The notes: generated by a model not told the origin, from the sequence alone. DNA of 43,890 nt from CAYLMM01 sp964384825 (GCA_964384825.1 CAYLMM010000016.1:1-43890), one strand, 5' to 3'. Shown: positions 16,487-27,214, numbered from the stretch's first letter. A program made the numbers and translations.

Positions 16487-17800
16487 TCAGCGGTCCACCA
16501 CGGAGGACATCAGGTCGGCCTCGGCGACCTTGTCCCCGTCAACGTAAGCCGCGCCGTGCATCTTGCAGACGGGGCCGCGCAGCTTGAGCAATTCCAATTC
16601 GAAGCGCACCTGATCGCCGGGAACGACCGGCTTGCGGAACCGGGCGTTGTCGATCCCGGTGAAGTAGACCAGATTCTTGCCGGGCGTCCCGACGCTGCTC
16701 AGCAGCAGGACGCCGCCGACCTGGGCCATCGCCTCGGTCAGCAGCACCGCCGGCATGATGGGATACTCGGGGAAATGCCCCTGGAAGAAGGGCTCGTTGA
16801 ACGAGACGTTCTTGATGCCGACCACCCGCTTGCCGCTCTCGAATTCCACGATGCGGTCCACCAGCAGGAAGGGATAGCGGTGCGGCATCAACTCCATGAT
16901 CGAGCCGATGTCCCAATGCTCCGGATTGCGCGGCGGGTAGATCGGATTGGACCGGCGCTCGCGCTTGGCCAGATCGCGGACCAGGGCCACGTTGCAGTCG
17001 TGGCCGGAGTAGCGCGCGGTGACGTGCCCCTGGATGGACATGCCCAGCAGGCTGAGATCGCCGATCAGGTCGAGGATCTTGTGGCGGACGCATTCGTCGG
17101 GGAAACGCAGCCCCTCGGTGCTCAGCACCTCGCCGTTGTCGAAGACCAGCGCGTTGTCCAGGGTGCCGCCCCGGACCAGGCCCTGTTCGCGCAGCTTCTC
17201 GACATCGGCGCGCAGCGCGAAGGTGCGCGCCGACGCGATCTCCTTGCGGTAGACTTCGGGCCGGACGGCGAAGGTGGCCCGCTGCGTCCCGATCGCGGGC
17301 TCGTCGTAGGCGATCTCGAAGGTCACCAGGAACTCGTCGGCCGGTTCGACGGTCAGCTGCACGTCGCCGAAGCTCAACGAGATCGGCGTGCTCACCTTGT
17401 AGTAGGGAGCCGGCATGCCCTGGACCTCGACCCCCGCCTCGTCGAGCAGTTCGACGTAGGCCTGGACCGAACCGTCGGCGGGCTCGGGAGGCTCGTTGGC
17501 CGAGAGATCGACGTAGCAGTTGGTCACGCCCACGCCGGTCAGAGCCGACAGCACGTGTTCGACCGTGCTGACCTCGACCCCGTCCTTGGCGAGGGTGGTG
17601 TTGCGGGCGCCCGAGTGATCGGACGGAACATTCTCGACCACGGCCGGGATCTCGACCGCGCCTTCGGGACCGGGCACGGTGAAGACGATGCCGGTATTCA
17701 GGGGGGCGGGCCTGAAGGCGACGGTCACCTCGGCTCCGGTGTGCAGCCCCACGCCCGTCATCTCGACCTTTTTCGCCACGGTCCGCTGCAGAATCAGCAC
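16487..17800 (-). CDS. lpxC: Bifunctional LpxC deacetylase / FabZ dehydratase fusion
   Basis: A 437-residue fusion. Residues about 1-275 are the Zn-dependent UDP-3-O-acyl-GlcNAc deacetylase LpxC, the committed lipid A step: VEHVLSALTGVGVTN holds a Zn His, RTFALRADVEKLREQGLVRG is the UDP-side loop, and DECVRHKILDLIGDLSLLG supplies Zn His and Asp. Residues about 290-437 are FabZ, (3R)-hydroxyacyl-ACP dehydratase: MPHRYPFLLVDRI with the catalytic His and QGHFPEYPIMPAVLLTEAMA with the catalytic Glu. Both sites look intact. GTG at 17800, two bases after lpxD, with GGAGGAGAGG in the lpxD end. This fusion is known from FCB-type bacteria. The upstream in-frame extension is a shadow of lpxD. Confidence 0.95.
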   Translation of the reverse strand: MLILQRTVAKKVEMTGVGLHTGAEVTVAFRPAPLNTGIVFTVPGPEGAVEIPAVVENVPSDHSGARNTTLAKDGVEVSTVEHVLSALTGVGVTNCYVDLSANEPPEPADGSVQAYVELLDEAGVEVQGMPAPYYKVSTPISLSFGDVQLTVEPADEFLVTFEIAYDEPAIGTQRATFAVRPEVYRKEIASARTFALRADVEKLREQGLVRGGTLDNALVFDNGEVLSTEGLRFPDECVRHKILDLIGDLSLLGMSIQGHVTARYSGHDCNVALVRDLAKRERRSNPIYPPRNPEHWDIGSIMELMPHRYPFLLVDRIVEFESGKRVVGIKNVSFNEPFFQGHFPEYPIMPAVLLTEAMAQVGGVLLLSSVGTPGKNLVYFTGIDNARFRKPVVPGDQVRFELELLKLRGPVCKMHGAAYVDGDKVAEADLMSSVVDR

Positions 17801-17802
17801 CT

Positions 17803-18846
17803 CTACCTCTCCTCCTCGGCCCGGTTCGCCTCCAGGGCCGCCTCGAGCTTGTCGAGGCGCTTGGCGAACTCGGGCAGCCGGTGGCTGAGAGCCACCAGCC
17901 GGAATGCGCGTTTGAAATCCACGGCCGGTATGCCGAAGACCGTCTGACCGGCGGCCACGTCCCGCGACAGGCCCGACTTGGCGCCCACCTTGACGCCGTC
18001 GCCCACGGTCAGATGATCCGCGCAGCCCACCTGGCCGCCCATGGTCACCTGGTCTCCGATGACGCAGCTGCCGGAAATTCCGGTCTGCGCCGAAAGGGCG
18101 CAATGGCGGCCCACGACCACGTTGTGGCCGATCTGGACCAGGTTGTCGATCTTCGTTCCGGCCTTGATCCGTGTCTCGCCGGTATTGGCGCGGTCGACGC
18201 AGGCGTTGGCGCCGATCTCGACGTCGTCTTCCAGGACCACGATCCCGATCTGGGGGATCTTGACCAGGCCCTCGGGCCCGGGAACGTATCCGAAACCGTC
18301 GCTGCCGATCACGCAGCCGGGATGCAGGATCACGCGGTCGCCGACCCGGGTGCGCTCGCGCACGGTCACCCGCGCGTAGAGCAGGCAGTCGCTTCCCAGC
18401 ACGACGTCGGGTTCGACGACCGTCTGGGCCCCGATCCGGGTCCCCGCCCCGATCACGACTCCGGCGCCGATCACGACGCCCGGTCCGACGGCCACGCCCT
18501 CGCCGAGTTCGGCCGTCGGGTCGATCACCGCGGCGGGATGGATCCCGTCCGGGACCACGCGCGACGCCGGAACGGCGAAGCGGCCCAGCAGCCGGGCGAA
18601 GACCAGCCGCGGCTGTTCGGTGCGGATCGCCGGCAACGGGCACTCCACACCGGGACGCAGCACCACGGCCGAGGCTCCGGTCTCGCCGGCCCTGGCCTCG
18701 AGCTTGTGATCATCGACGTAGGTGATCTGGCCCGGCCCCGCATCGGCGAAACCGGCCGCTCCGTGGATCAGGGGATCGTCGCCCCCCTCCCACCCGATGC
18801 CCACCAAGGCCGCCAATTCACTCAACCGTAACGCATTGACGGACAT
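17803..18846 (-). CDS. lpxD: UDP-3-O-acylglucosamine N-acyltransferase LpxD
   Basis: A 347-residue acyltransferase for the third lipid A step. An N-terminal uridine-binding domain (about 1-100; ITYVDDHKLEA and PRLVFARLLGRF) precedes a long hexapeptide beta-helix. The characteristic DGFGYVPG, GANACVDRANTGETRIKAGT and the catalytic His in NLVQIGHNVVVG are all present. The C-terminal part is a charged helix (LDKLEAALEANRAEEER). I chose the ATG at 18846, which gives the standard N-terminus; 15 further codons upstream are open but lie in the intergenic hairpin region. The upstream GGTGGTGG is a modest ribosome site. Confidence 0.93.
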   Translation of the reverse strand: MSVNALRLSELAALVGIGWEGGDDPLIHGAAGFADAGPGQITYVDDHKLEARAGETGASAVVLRPGVECPLPAIRTEQPRLVFARLLGRFAVPASRVVPDGIHPAAVIDPTAELGEGVAVGPGVVIGAGVVIGAGTRIGAQTVVEPDVVLGSDCLLYARVTVRERTRVGDRVILHPGCVIGSDGFGYVPGPEGLVKIPQIGIVVLEDDVEIGANACVDRANTGETRIKAGTKIDNLVQIGHNVVVGRHCALSAQTGISGSCVIGDQVTMGGQVGCADHLTVGDGVKVGAKSGLSRDVAAGQTVFGIPAVDFKRAFRLVALSHRLPEFAKRLDKLEAALEANRAEEER

Positions 18847-18917
18847 GCCACCACCATTAAGCAAGGCCCCCGTCGCCATCCCGCAGGACAAGGAGGGGCC
18901 TAGGTTGTTATCCTCTA

Positions 18918-18950
18918 AACAGCCCCCCGAATTTGCGGGCGGGGGCTGTT
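18918..18950 (-). promoter_or_regulatory. Hairpin, possible attenuator, between ompH and lpxD
   Basis: A 10-bp inverted repeat (AACAGCCCCC at 18918-18927 with GGGGGCTGTT at 18941-18950, 13-base loop) lies in the 133-base gap between ompH and lpxD. On the minus strand the 3' arm is followed by TTAGAGG, so the U tract is weak. It may reduce read-through from bamA-ompH into the lpx genes. A minus-strand TTGACA at 18957-18952 overlaps its upstream edge; 17 bases on is CAAATT, a 3/6 match, so a promoter here is possible but weakly supported. Confidence 0.45.
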
Positions 18951-18979
18951 GATGTCAACAGAAACATACCCCGGCGGGG

Positions 18980-19531
18980 CTACTCGCCGCCGCTGACCAG
19001 GGCGCTCAGGACCTTGTCGGTCAGATCGACGGCGTCGTCCACGTAGATCGTCGTCAGGGCTGCGGAATCGATGATGATCCCCCATCCCTCCTCCTTGCCG
19101 ATGCGCTCGGTGATGGTCTTCACCTGATCGACGATCGGCTGGATCTTGGCCTTGTACTCGGCCTCGGCCTTGGAATCGGCGGACTTGCTGTACTCGAACA
19201 GCTCGTTGCGCATGTTCTCGAGCTCGCCGTAACGCGCCGCCAGGGCGTCCTCGCCCAGCAGCAGCTTCTGGCTCTCGAACTCCTCGACCATCCGCTGAAA
19301 GTCCTGCTGGCGATCCTTGATGTCCTTCTCGAGGCTGTTCAGGAACTGCTGGTACTGCTCCTGGGCGTCCTTGGCCGCACCGTATTCGTTGACGATACGC
19401 TCCGAATCGATGACGCCGAAGGGCATGCCCTGGTCGGCCGCGACGGCCGCGGGCGCGAAGGCCGACATGGCCAGAACCGCGGCGACGAGGACGAGGATAG
19501 CCGACAGTCCCTTGTTCAACATGGTGTTCAT
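18980..19531 (-). CDS. ompH: OmpH/Skp-family periplasmic chaperone
   Basis: A 183-residue periplasmic protein of the Skp/OmpH family, which holds unfolded outer-membrane proteins for delivery to BamA. A signal peptide spans about residues 1-32 (LSAILVLVAAVLAMSAFAPA, cleaved near AVAAD). The small core VIDSERIVNEYGAAK is followed by a long charged coiled coil (about 50-140), then the return strand WGIIIDSAALTTIYVDDAVD. The ATG at 19531 has AAGGAGAGG just upstream. It is 28 bases after bamA, the family's classic position. Confidence 0.9.
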   Translation of the reverse strand: MNTMLNKGLSAILVLVAAVLAMSAFAPAAVAADQGMPFGVIDSERIVNEYGAAKDAQEQYQQFLNSLEKDIKDRQQDFQRMVEEFESQKLLLGEDALAARYGELENMRNELFEYSKSADSKAEAEYKAKIQPIVDQVKTITERIGKEEGWGIIIDSAALTTIYVDDAVDLTDKVLSALVSGGE

Positions 19532-19559
19532 GACCTCTCCTTGGATCCTTCGGATCGAC

Positions 19560-21863
19560 CTAGAAGAACGTTCCAAAATTGAAATGCGGCTCCCAGCCGG
19601 AGCCGTTGATGCGATCGAAACCATAGCCGTAGTCGAAGCCGATGGTGCCCATCATGGGAACCTCGACCCTGACTCCGAACCCGGCGCCCTTGCGCAGGTT
19701 CGCGAAATCCGCCTCGCCGAAGCTGTTCCAGGTGTCTCCCTGATCCAGGAAACCTAGCAATTGGACGGCCTTCGTCAAGGGATAGAGGACTTCCGTACTC
19801 ATGATTGTGTAGAACCGGCCTCCGATGAAGCCGGGATTGCCGCGGGGCACGACCTCCAGGTCGCTGTACCCGCGCAGCCCGTAGGAGCGATTGCCGCCGA
19901 GACGGAACTTCTCGTAGTCGGGCACGTCGTCGGCGCCTTCGAGCCCGTGGATCAGCCCCATGCTGGTGCGCAGATGCAGGGCGAAACCGGCCGGCAGGCG
20001 GTGGTAGATCGAATGCGAAAGCAGATGCTTCTGGAAGTCGACGTCCGCGCCCAGGAAACCGCCCGCGAGCTCGACGCTGTAGCTGCTGCGCGAGCCCGAC
20101 GAGGGGAAGAACGGGTTGTCGGTCGAGTTGCGGCTCAGCGAGAAGGTCAAAGCGCTCTTGCGGCGCGGCCAGTCGACCTGGTCGAGGCGCTCCCAGGGCA
20201 GCTCCGAGGTGCCGAGCAGCTCCTCGAGATTGTCGAGGTAGTTCACGTAGTCGGAGCTGAAGTCCGAGAGCTTGGTCTGCGAGTACTCGTAGCGGACCGC
20301 CGCCCGGCTGTACAGGGTTCCCGGAATGCGGCGCCCGATGCGCAGCGCGGCGCCCTTGACCCGGCTCTCGTAGAAGTCGTCGTAGTTGTAGGTGTAGCGG
20401 TCGAAGAGGTTCGCCCCCACCAGCGTCGGGGTTCCGCGGAACCAGGGCTCTGTGAAGTTCAGGTCGACGTAGCGCTGCCGCGATCCGAACTGCCAGGCGA
20501 TGCCGATGTTCTGGCCGCGGCCCATGAAGTTGGTCTCGGCGACCTGGATGAAGCCCGAGGCCGAGGTCTGGGCGCTGTACGCCATGCCGAAGGAGAACTG
20601 CCCGGTCTGCTTCTCCTTCACCTCGTAGATCAGGTCGATGTCGCCCTCTTCGGCGGGCTGGAAATCGACCTGCACGTCCTCGAAGAAGCCGAGCTGGAAC
20701 ATGTTGCGCTGCGACAGCGAGACCCGGCTGTTGCTGAAGACGTCGCCCGGGAAGATCCGCATCTCGCGCAGCAGCACGTTGTCGAAGGTCTTGACGTTGT
20801 TGCGGATCGCGATGTCGCGGATGCGCGCCGGCTCGCCCTCGATGAAGCGGAAGGTGACGTTCACCACGTCGTCGCGGATCTCGCGCACGGGCTCGATGGT
20901 GATGTAGATGTATCCGGTGTCCCAGTAGAGCGAATGCAGGGTCTCGAGCGTGGCCTGGTAGTCGGACTCGCGGAAGATGTCGCCCTTCTCCAGCAGGATC
21001 AGATCGGCGACCGTCGCGTCGTCGTAGACCGTGTTCTCGCGCCAGTTGATGTCGCCGACCTTGTAAAGCTGGCCCTCCTCGACATGGAGGGTCAGGTCGA
21101 TCTTCTTGCGCTGCTCGACGAACTCCTGGTCGACCGAGGTGATCGCGGCGTCGAGATAACCGTTGTCGCGGTAGAACGCGATGATCCGCTCCTGGTCCTC
21201 CTCGAACTGGTTCTTCTTGAAGGTGGCGCTCTTGAGGAAACCGCCGGTGCTCTGCTTCATCACCTTGCGCAGCTTCTTGGCCGAGAAGTTCTCGTTGCCC
21301 TCGAAGTCGATGGTGCGGGCCTTGACCTTGTCGCCCTCGTGCATGGTGACCACGACGGTCTCGAGGTTGTTGCCGTCGACGACCGAGGAGTCGAGGTCCG
21401 CGTCGACGTTGTAGTAGCCCTTCTCGTAGTAGAGCTCCTTCAGGGCGGCCAGCTCGCGGTTCAGGACGGCGGGATTGGCGAACTCGCCCACCGTGGGCGC
21501 GTAGGCCTCGGCCAGCTTGTCGTCCTTCACCTTCTCGTTGTCGCGGAACCGTATCTGCCGGATGCGGGGGAACTCCTGCAGATTGACGATCAACCGCACG
21601 CCCTCGGGCTCGATGCGGCGATAGACGTAGATGTCGGAGAACTTCCCGGTGGCGAAGAGCTTACGGATGGCGGCGGCGACCTGGTCCTTCGAGACCTCGC
21701 GCCCGGTCTCCAGACCCGACCAGGCCAATACCTGGCGGGGGCCGACCGTGCGCACGCCGACGACGTCGATCGCGAAGATCTCTTCGCCGGCGGCCCGGGC
21801 CTCGCCGAGGCAGGCGGACACCAGGGACAGGGCGATCAACCCGGCCATGAGCAATTTTCGCAT
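19560..21863 (-). CDS. bamA: Outer membrane protein assembly factor BamA
   Basis: A 767-residue Omp85 protein, core of the machine that folds beta-barrels into the outer membrane. A signal peptide (about 1-25) is followed by five POTRA domains (about 28-400; IFAIDVVGVRTVGPRQVLAW, IRQIRFRDNEKVKDDKLAEA, ARIRDIAIRNNVKTFDNVLL). A C-terminal 16-strand barrel carries GMAYSAQTSASGFIQ, the lid-type RLGGNRSYGLRGYSDLEVVP and GFGVRVEVPMMGTIGFDYGY, ending in Phe-Phe (HFNFGTFF). I use the ATG at 21863, the start of the signal peptide; MI at 21869 is a possible alternative. The SD is poor. It heads the bamA-ompH-lpx block and has its own promoter. Confidence 0.96.
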   Translation of the reverse strand: MRKLLMAGLIALSLVSACLGEARAAGEEIFAIDVVGVRTVGPRQVLAWSGLETGREVSKDQVAAAIRKLFATGKFSDIYVYRRIEPEGVRLIVNLQEFPRIRQIRFRDNEKVKDDKLAEAYAPTVGEFANPAVLNRELAALKELYYEKGYYNVDADLDSSVVDGNNLETVVVTMHEGDKVKARTIDFEGNENFSAKKLRKVMKQSTGGFLKSATFKKNQFEEDQERIIAFYRDNGYLDAAITSVDQEFVEQRKKIDLTLHVEEGQLYKVGDINWRENTVYDDATVADLILLEKGDIFRESDYQATLETLHSLYWDTGYIYITIEPVREIRDDVVNVTFRFIEGEPARIRDIAIRNNVKTFDNVLLREMRIFPGDVFSNSRVSLSQRNMFQLGFFEDVQVDFQPAEEGDIDLIYEVKEKQTGQFSFGMAYSAQTSASGFIQVAETNFMGRGQNIGIAWQFGSRQRYVDLNFTEPWFRGTPTLVGANLFDRYTYNYDDFYESRVKGAALRIGRRIPGTLYSRAAVRYEYSQTKLSDFSSDYVNYLDNLEELLGTSELPWERLDQVDWPRRKSALTFSLSRNSTDNPFFPSSGSRSSYSVELAGGFLGADVDFQKHLLSHSIYHRLPAGFALHLRTSMGLIHGLEGADDVPDYEKFRLGGNRSYGLRGYSDLEVVPRGNPGFIGGRFYTIMSTEVLYPLTKAVQLLGFLDQGDTWNSFGEADFANLRKGAGFGVRVEVPMMGTIGFDYGYGFDRINGSGWEPHFNFGTFF

Positions 21864-21920
21864 AATCATGCAGCGATCCAGTTGGGTCGTGAAGAAAGCG
21901 ACAAGCCCCAAAACCGAGGC

Positions 21921-21950
21921 ATCCTAGCAGACGCCCCGCGCCGGTGGCAA
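21921..21950 (-). promoter_or_regulatory. Promoter for bamA-ompH-lpx
   Basis: On the minus strand TTGCCA (21950-21945, 5/6 match to -35) is followed after 18 bases by TAGGAT (21926-21921, 4/6). A TGC directly before it makes an extended -10 element. Transcription would begin near 21914, giving a leader of about 50 bases to the ATG at 21863. It is the only long gap (248 bases) in this part of the array, which fits a new transcription unit. Confidence 0.55.
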
Positions 21951-22057
21951 CTTCTTACGCCATGATCGCCCCCGATCCGACGGGAGCGATCCTTGGCCTA
22001 GGCCCGTTGTACCGAACGGGTCGGGGCCGGGTTCCACAATTTGGGGGCTGAAACGTC

Positions 22058-22103
22058 CGAACGCAAGAGCGGGCGGCGCCGAAGCGTCGCCCGCCCGCGT
22101 TCG
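22058..22103 (-). terminator. Nested hairpin after clpC, probable terminator
   Basis: A 46-base structure: an outer 7-bp stem (CGAACGC 22058-22064 with GCGTTCG 22097-22103) encloses a 10-bp stem (22069-22078 with 22085-22094, one G-T pair). Small internal loops separate the two stems. It starts 8 bases after the clpC stop on the minus strand. The bases that follow on that strand (GACGTTT) hold only a short T run, so it is a strong structure with a weak U tract. It probably separates clpC from bamA. Confidence 0.55.
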
Positions 22104-22111
22104 ATCCGGAG

Positions 22112-24673
<2,562 letters not shown>

Positions 24674-24739
24674 TCGATCACTGCCTCCATGGATCGGTGG
24701 CCCCGTGGCGGATCGGAAACGGTCCGTCGCTCGCGGGAC

Positions 24740-24745
24740 AATATA
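24740..24745 (-). promoter_or_regulatory. Possible clpC promoter (-10 element)
   Basis: In the 181-base gap between mcsB and clpC, the minus strand has TATATT (24745-24740), a 5/6 match to the -10 consensus, about 67 bases before the clpC ATG. The hexamer at the expected -35 position (TGGTTC, 17-base spacer) is a poor match, so an activator or a different sigma factor would be needed. I saw no clear CtsR- or HrcA-type inverted repeat. The rest of the gap shows nothing further. Confidence 0.35.
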
Positions 24746-24854
24746 ACGCACCCTCCGCGGGCGAACCACCACCCTGTGGCTCGCGTCCGCGTCCGGCGCC
24801 GGTCGCGCCTCATCTGATGATCGCCATCCGGAGGGGAAACTTGAGAACCCAGCG

Positions 24855-25901
24855 TCAAGGCAGCAGGCCGCGCAGCAGATCGGCCCGCAACCGGTCTTCC
24901 TCGCCCGCGGCCAGATCCCTGCCGGCGGCGACACGCAGGTGGGCGGGCCGGATCTTCGCCAGGATCCGGTTCAGGGTCGCCGCGGGGATGTCGGGCAACA
25001 TCTCCATCGCCACTCCCAGGCGGACGCGACCGACCATTTCGAGGGCCTCGTCGAGACCGATCAGCCAACTGCCGCCGAGGATGCCGCGCGCCCTGCCGGC
25101 CATGTCCGCGATCCGCACGCCGCGGGCCTCGCGCAGGGATTCGCGCGCCAGCTTCTCGTAACGGACGATGCGCCCCATGTGGTGGGCGAAATCGGAGACC
25201 AGATCCTGCTCGCCGCGTCCCAGGGTGATCCGGCTGGAGATCTGGTAGAGGTCGCCGGCCACTCCGTCGGCGCCCTGGACCAGGGGCCGGGACGAATAAC
25301 GCAGCTGGGCCAGCGATCCCATGATCCGATTGATGTCGCCGCCCTGGGCCAGGGCGGGCAGATGCAGCAGGACCGACAGGCGCAGGGCCGTGCCCACGTC
25401 GGCCGGGCAGGCGGTCAGGAACCCGAATTCCTCGGAATAGACGAACTGCAGGCCGGCCTCGAGCTCGCGCTCGACGGCCAGCACCGTCTCGGCGGCCCCG
25501 GATGGATCCAGGCCGGAACGCATGGCGTCGAGCCGCAGGTGATCCTCCTGGTTGATCACCGCGACCAGCCCCAGATCGGCCGACGCCGCCAGCGCCCTTT
25601 CACCGGTCTCGCGCAGCAGCTCGGGATCGCAGAGCAGGGCCTCGACCAGCCAGCGCCGCCGGGGATGCGGGCAGCCGCCCAGTTCGACCTCGGAACCGCC
25701 GACCCATCGCGCCGAGGCCATGACCGCGGATCCGATCTCCCTGCGCACCGCCGCCAGCTCCTCGATCGTCGCCGCGCCGACGAAGCGATGCCCCCTCAGG
25801 TTGCGCGAAAGCGATGCCCGCGTGGCGATCGCGATATCGGACATCGGGCCCGAACCGTCGAGCCAGGCGGCCTCTTTCAGCAGGATGTCGTCGAAAGCCA
25901 T
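24855..25901 (-). CDS. mcsB: McsB-family protein arginine kinase with altered active-site positions
   Basis: A 348-residue phosphagen-kinase-fold protein aligned along its whole length with McsB, which phosphorylates arginines to mark proteins for ClpC. Conserved parts: SRNLRGHRF, NQEDHLRLD (117-125), EFGFLTACPADVGTALRLSV with the active-site Cys165, LHLPALAQGGDINRI, and YQISSRITLGRGEQDLV. Against B. subtilis McsB recalled from memory, SSRIR is ATRAS (26-30), NEEDH is NQEDH, and RGIYGEG is RPLVQGA (205-211), losing an Arg and a Glu expected in catalysis. The C-terminal RDxxRA phosphoarginine-sensing motif reads EDRLRA (335-340). The ORF is intact, so it is a maintained gene; its kinase activity is in doubt. 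It begins 3 bases after mcsA. Confidence 0.85.
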   Translation of the reverse strand: MAFDDILLKEAAWLDGSGPMSDIAIATRASLSRNLRGHRFVGAATIEELAAVRREIGSAVMASARWVGGSEVELGGCPHPRRRWLVEALLCDPELLRETGERALAASADLGLVAVINQEDHLRLDAMRSGLDPSGAAETVLAVERELEAGLQFVYSEEFGFLTACPADVGTALRLSVLLHLPALAQGGDINRIMGSLAQLRYSSRPLVQGADGVAGDLYQISSRITLGRGEQDLVSDFAHHMGRIVRYEKLARESLREARGVRIADMAGRARGILGGSWLIGLDEALEMVGRVRLGVAMEMLPDIPAATLNRILAKIRPAHLRVAAGRDLAAGEEDRLRADLLRGLLP

Positions 25902-25904
25902 CGC

Positions 25905-26522
25905 TCAGTCCTCCCCGCCGCGATCTTCGCCGCCGGAACCGGTCACGCCGCCTGAGTCCCCGGCCTCTTCGACGCGCCCGACCCGCTCGGCTCCGCCTGC
26001 GGCCCCGAGTTCGTCGATCTCGCGCTGCAGCCGGCGGATCTCGTCGCGATGGGCGGCGGCCTGTTCGTAGGCCTCGCGGGCCACGGCGTCGTCGAGCAGG
26101 GACGCCAGACGGGCTATCTCGCGGCGATGCGATGCGTTCGGGCCCAGGATCGTGGGGATGCGCCCGGCGTGCCCGGTTCGGCCGTGATGGCGCCGCAACA
26201 GGGGATGGACCCATTCGCGGAAGACCTCGTAGCAGAGCGGACAACCGAGCAGCCCGGTCCGCAGCGCCACCGCGACGGTCCGGCCGCAGGCCGGACAGGG
26301 CGGATCCTTCACGACGCCGGAATGCAGCAGGCGTTCGGTCTCGGCGAGCAGATCGAGCGGCGGGCCGACGAAGCCGTCGGGGATCTCGCTGCCGCCGGAA
26401 TCGGTACGGATCCCGCGTTCGGCGGCGCAATGGGCGCAGTACCAGCGTTCCTTCAGCGAGGCGGCGTCGGTCTCGACGACGTGGGCCACCGCGACCTCCG
26501 TTCCGCAGACCTGGCAGATCAT
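25905..26522 (-). CDS. mcsA: McsA, zinc-binding UVR-domain activator of McsB
   Basis: A 205-residue McsA homologue, which in Firmicutes activates McsB and tethers it to ClpC. It has four CxxC pairs (Cys3/6, 29/32, 76/79 and 94/97) for two treble-clef zinc sites, then a UVR domain at about 132-172 (HRREIARLASLLDDAVARE and AAAHRDEIRRLQREIDEL). A Gly/Glu-rich tail follows and is probably disordered. The ATG at 26522 overlaps the lolD stop (ATGA); the long in-frame extension upstream is a shadow of lolD and lolC. The order mcsA-mcsB-clpC is the same as in Firmicutes, without ctsR. Confidence 0.92.
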   Translation of the reverse strand: MICQVCGTEVAVAHVVETDAASLKERWYCAHCAAERGIRTDSGGSEIPDGFVGPPLDLLAETERLLHSGVVKDPPCPACGRTVAVALRTGLLGCPLCYEVFREWVHPLLRRHHGRTGHAGRIPTILGPNASHRREIARLASLLDDAVAREAYEQAAAHRDEIRRLQREIDELGAAGGAERVGRVEEAGDSGGVTGSGGEDRGGED

Positions 26523-27214
26523 CGGATTTCCCCGGGTTCGACGGCGCGGATGCCGGCGTCGCGGATCTCGAGGACCCGGTCGGCCCGGCGCGCCAGTTCC
26601 ATGTCGTGGGTGACGATGACCAGCGAGCAGCTGGTCTCGTCGCGCAGTTCGAAGAGCAGGTCGGTCAGCCGGCGGCTCTTTTCGCGGTCGAGGTTGCCGA
26701 AGGGCTCGTCGGCCATCACGATCCGCGGCGTGTTCATGAAGGCGCGGGCCACCGCCACGCGCTGCTGCTCGCCGCCGGAGAGCTCGCCCGGCAGGTGGCT
26801 CGCCCGGTCGGCCATCCCCAACCGCTCGAGCAGGCCACGGGCCCGGTCCTCGGCGGCGGCGTCGAGCGGCCCGTGCATGCGCAGGGGGATCAGCAGGTTC
26901 TCCAGGGCCGAGAAGTCGGGCAGCAGGAAATGGAACTGGAAGACGAAGCCCAGATGATCGCGGCGCCACGAGGCCAGCCGGTCGGCCGACAGGTCCTGGA
27001 TCGGCGTCCCTTCGTAGAGCACCTCGCCCGCCGAGGGCGCATCGAGGCAGCTGATCATGTTCAGCAGCGTGCTCTTGCCGGCGCCGCTGGGCCCGATCAC
27101 CGAGACGGCCTCGCCGGCATCGAGATCGAAATCGCAGGCGCGCAGCACGGTCACCTCGCCGTGGGCGGGCGTGAAGATCTTGGTCAATCCGCGGGCTGCC
27201 AGCAGCTTGGTCAT
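26519..27214 (-). CDS. lolD: Lipoprotein-release ABC transporter ATPase LolD
   Basis: A 231-residue ABC ATPase powering extraction of lipoproteins from the inner membrane. Walker A is GPSGAGKST, the Q-loop region LGFVFQFHFLLPDFSALEN is LolD-like, the ABC signature is ELSGGEQQRVAVARAF, Walker B is RIVMADEPFGNLD, and the H-loop is VIVTHDMELA. The ATG at 27214 starts 24 bases after lolC. Its partner permease directly upstream decides the function over the closely related MacB or FtsE ATPases. Confidence 0.92.
   Translation of the reverse strand: MTKLLAARGLTKIFTPAHGEVTVLRACDFDLDAGEAVSVIGPSGAGKSTLLNMISCLDAPSAGEVLYEGTPIQDLSADRLASWRRDHLGFVFQFHFLLPDFSALENLLIPLRMHGPLDAAAEDRARGLLERLGMADRASHLPGELSGGEQQRVAVARAFMNTPRIVMADEPFGNLDREKSRRLTDLLFELRDETSCSLVIVTHDMELARRADRVLEIRDAGIRAVEPGEIR

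Noticed and set aside
22008..22035. GGAACC on the minus strand upstream of bamA as an ECF sigma -35
   Set aside because: bamA is under envelope-stress control in E. coli, but no matching -10 consensus can be defined here, and a better sigma-70 element lies nearer to the start.
24855..25901. mcsB as a pseudogene
   Set aside because: The motifs are altered, but the frame is full length, base use is like its neighbours, and the operon spacing is kept.
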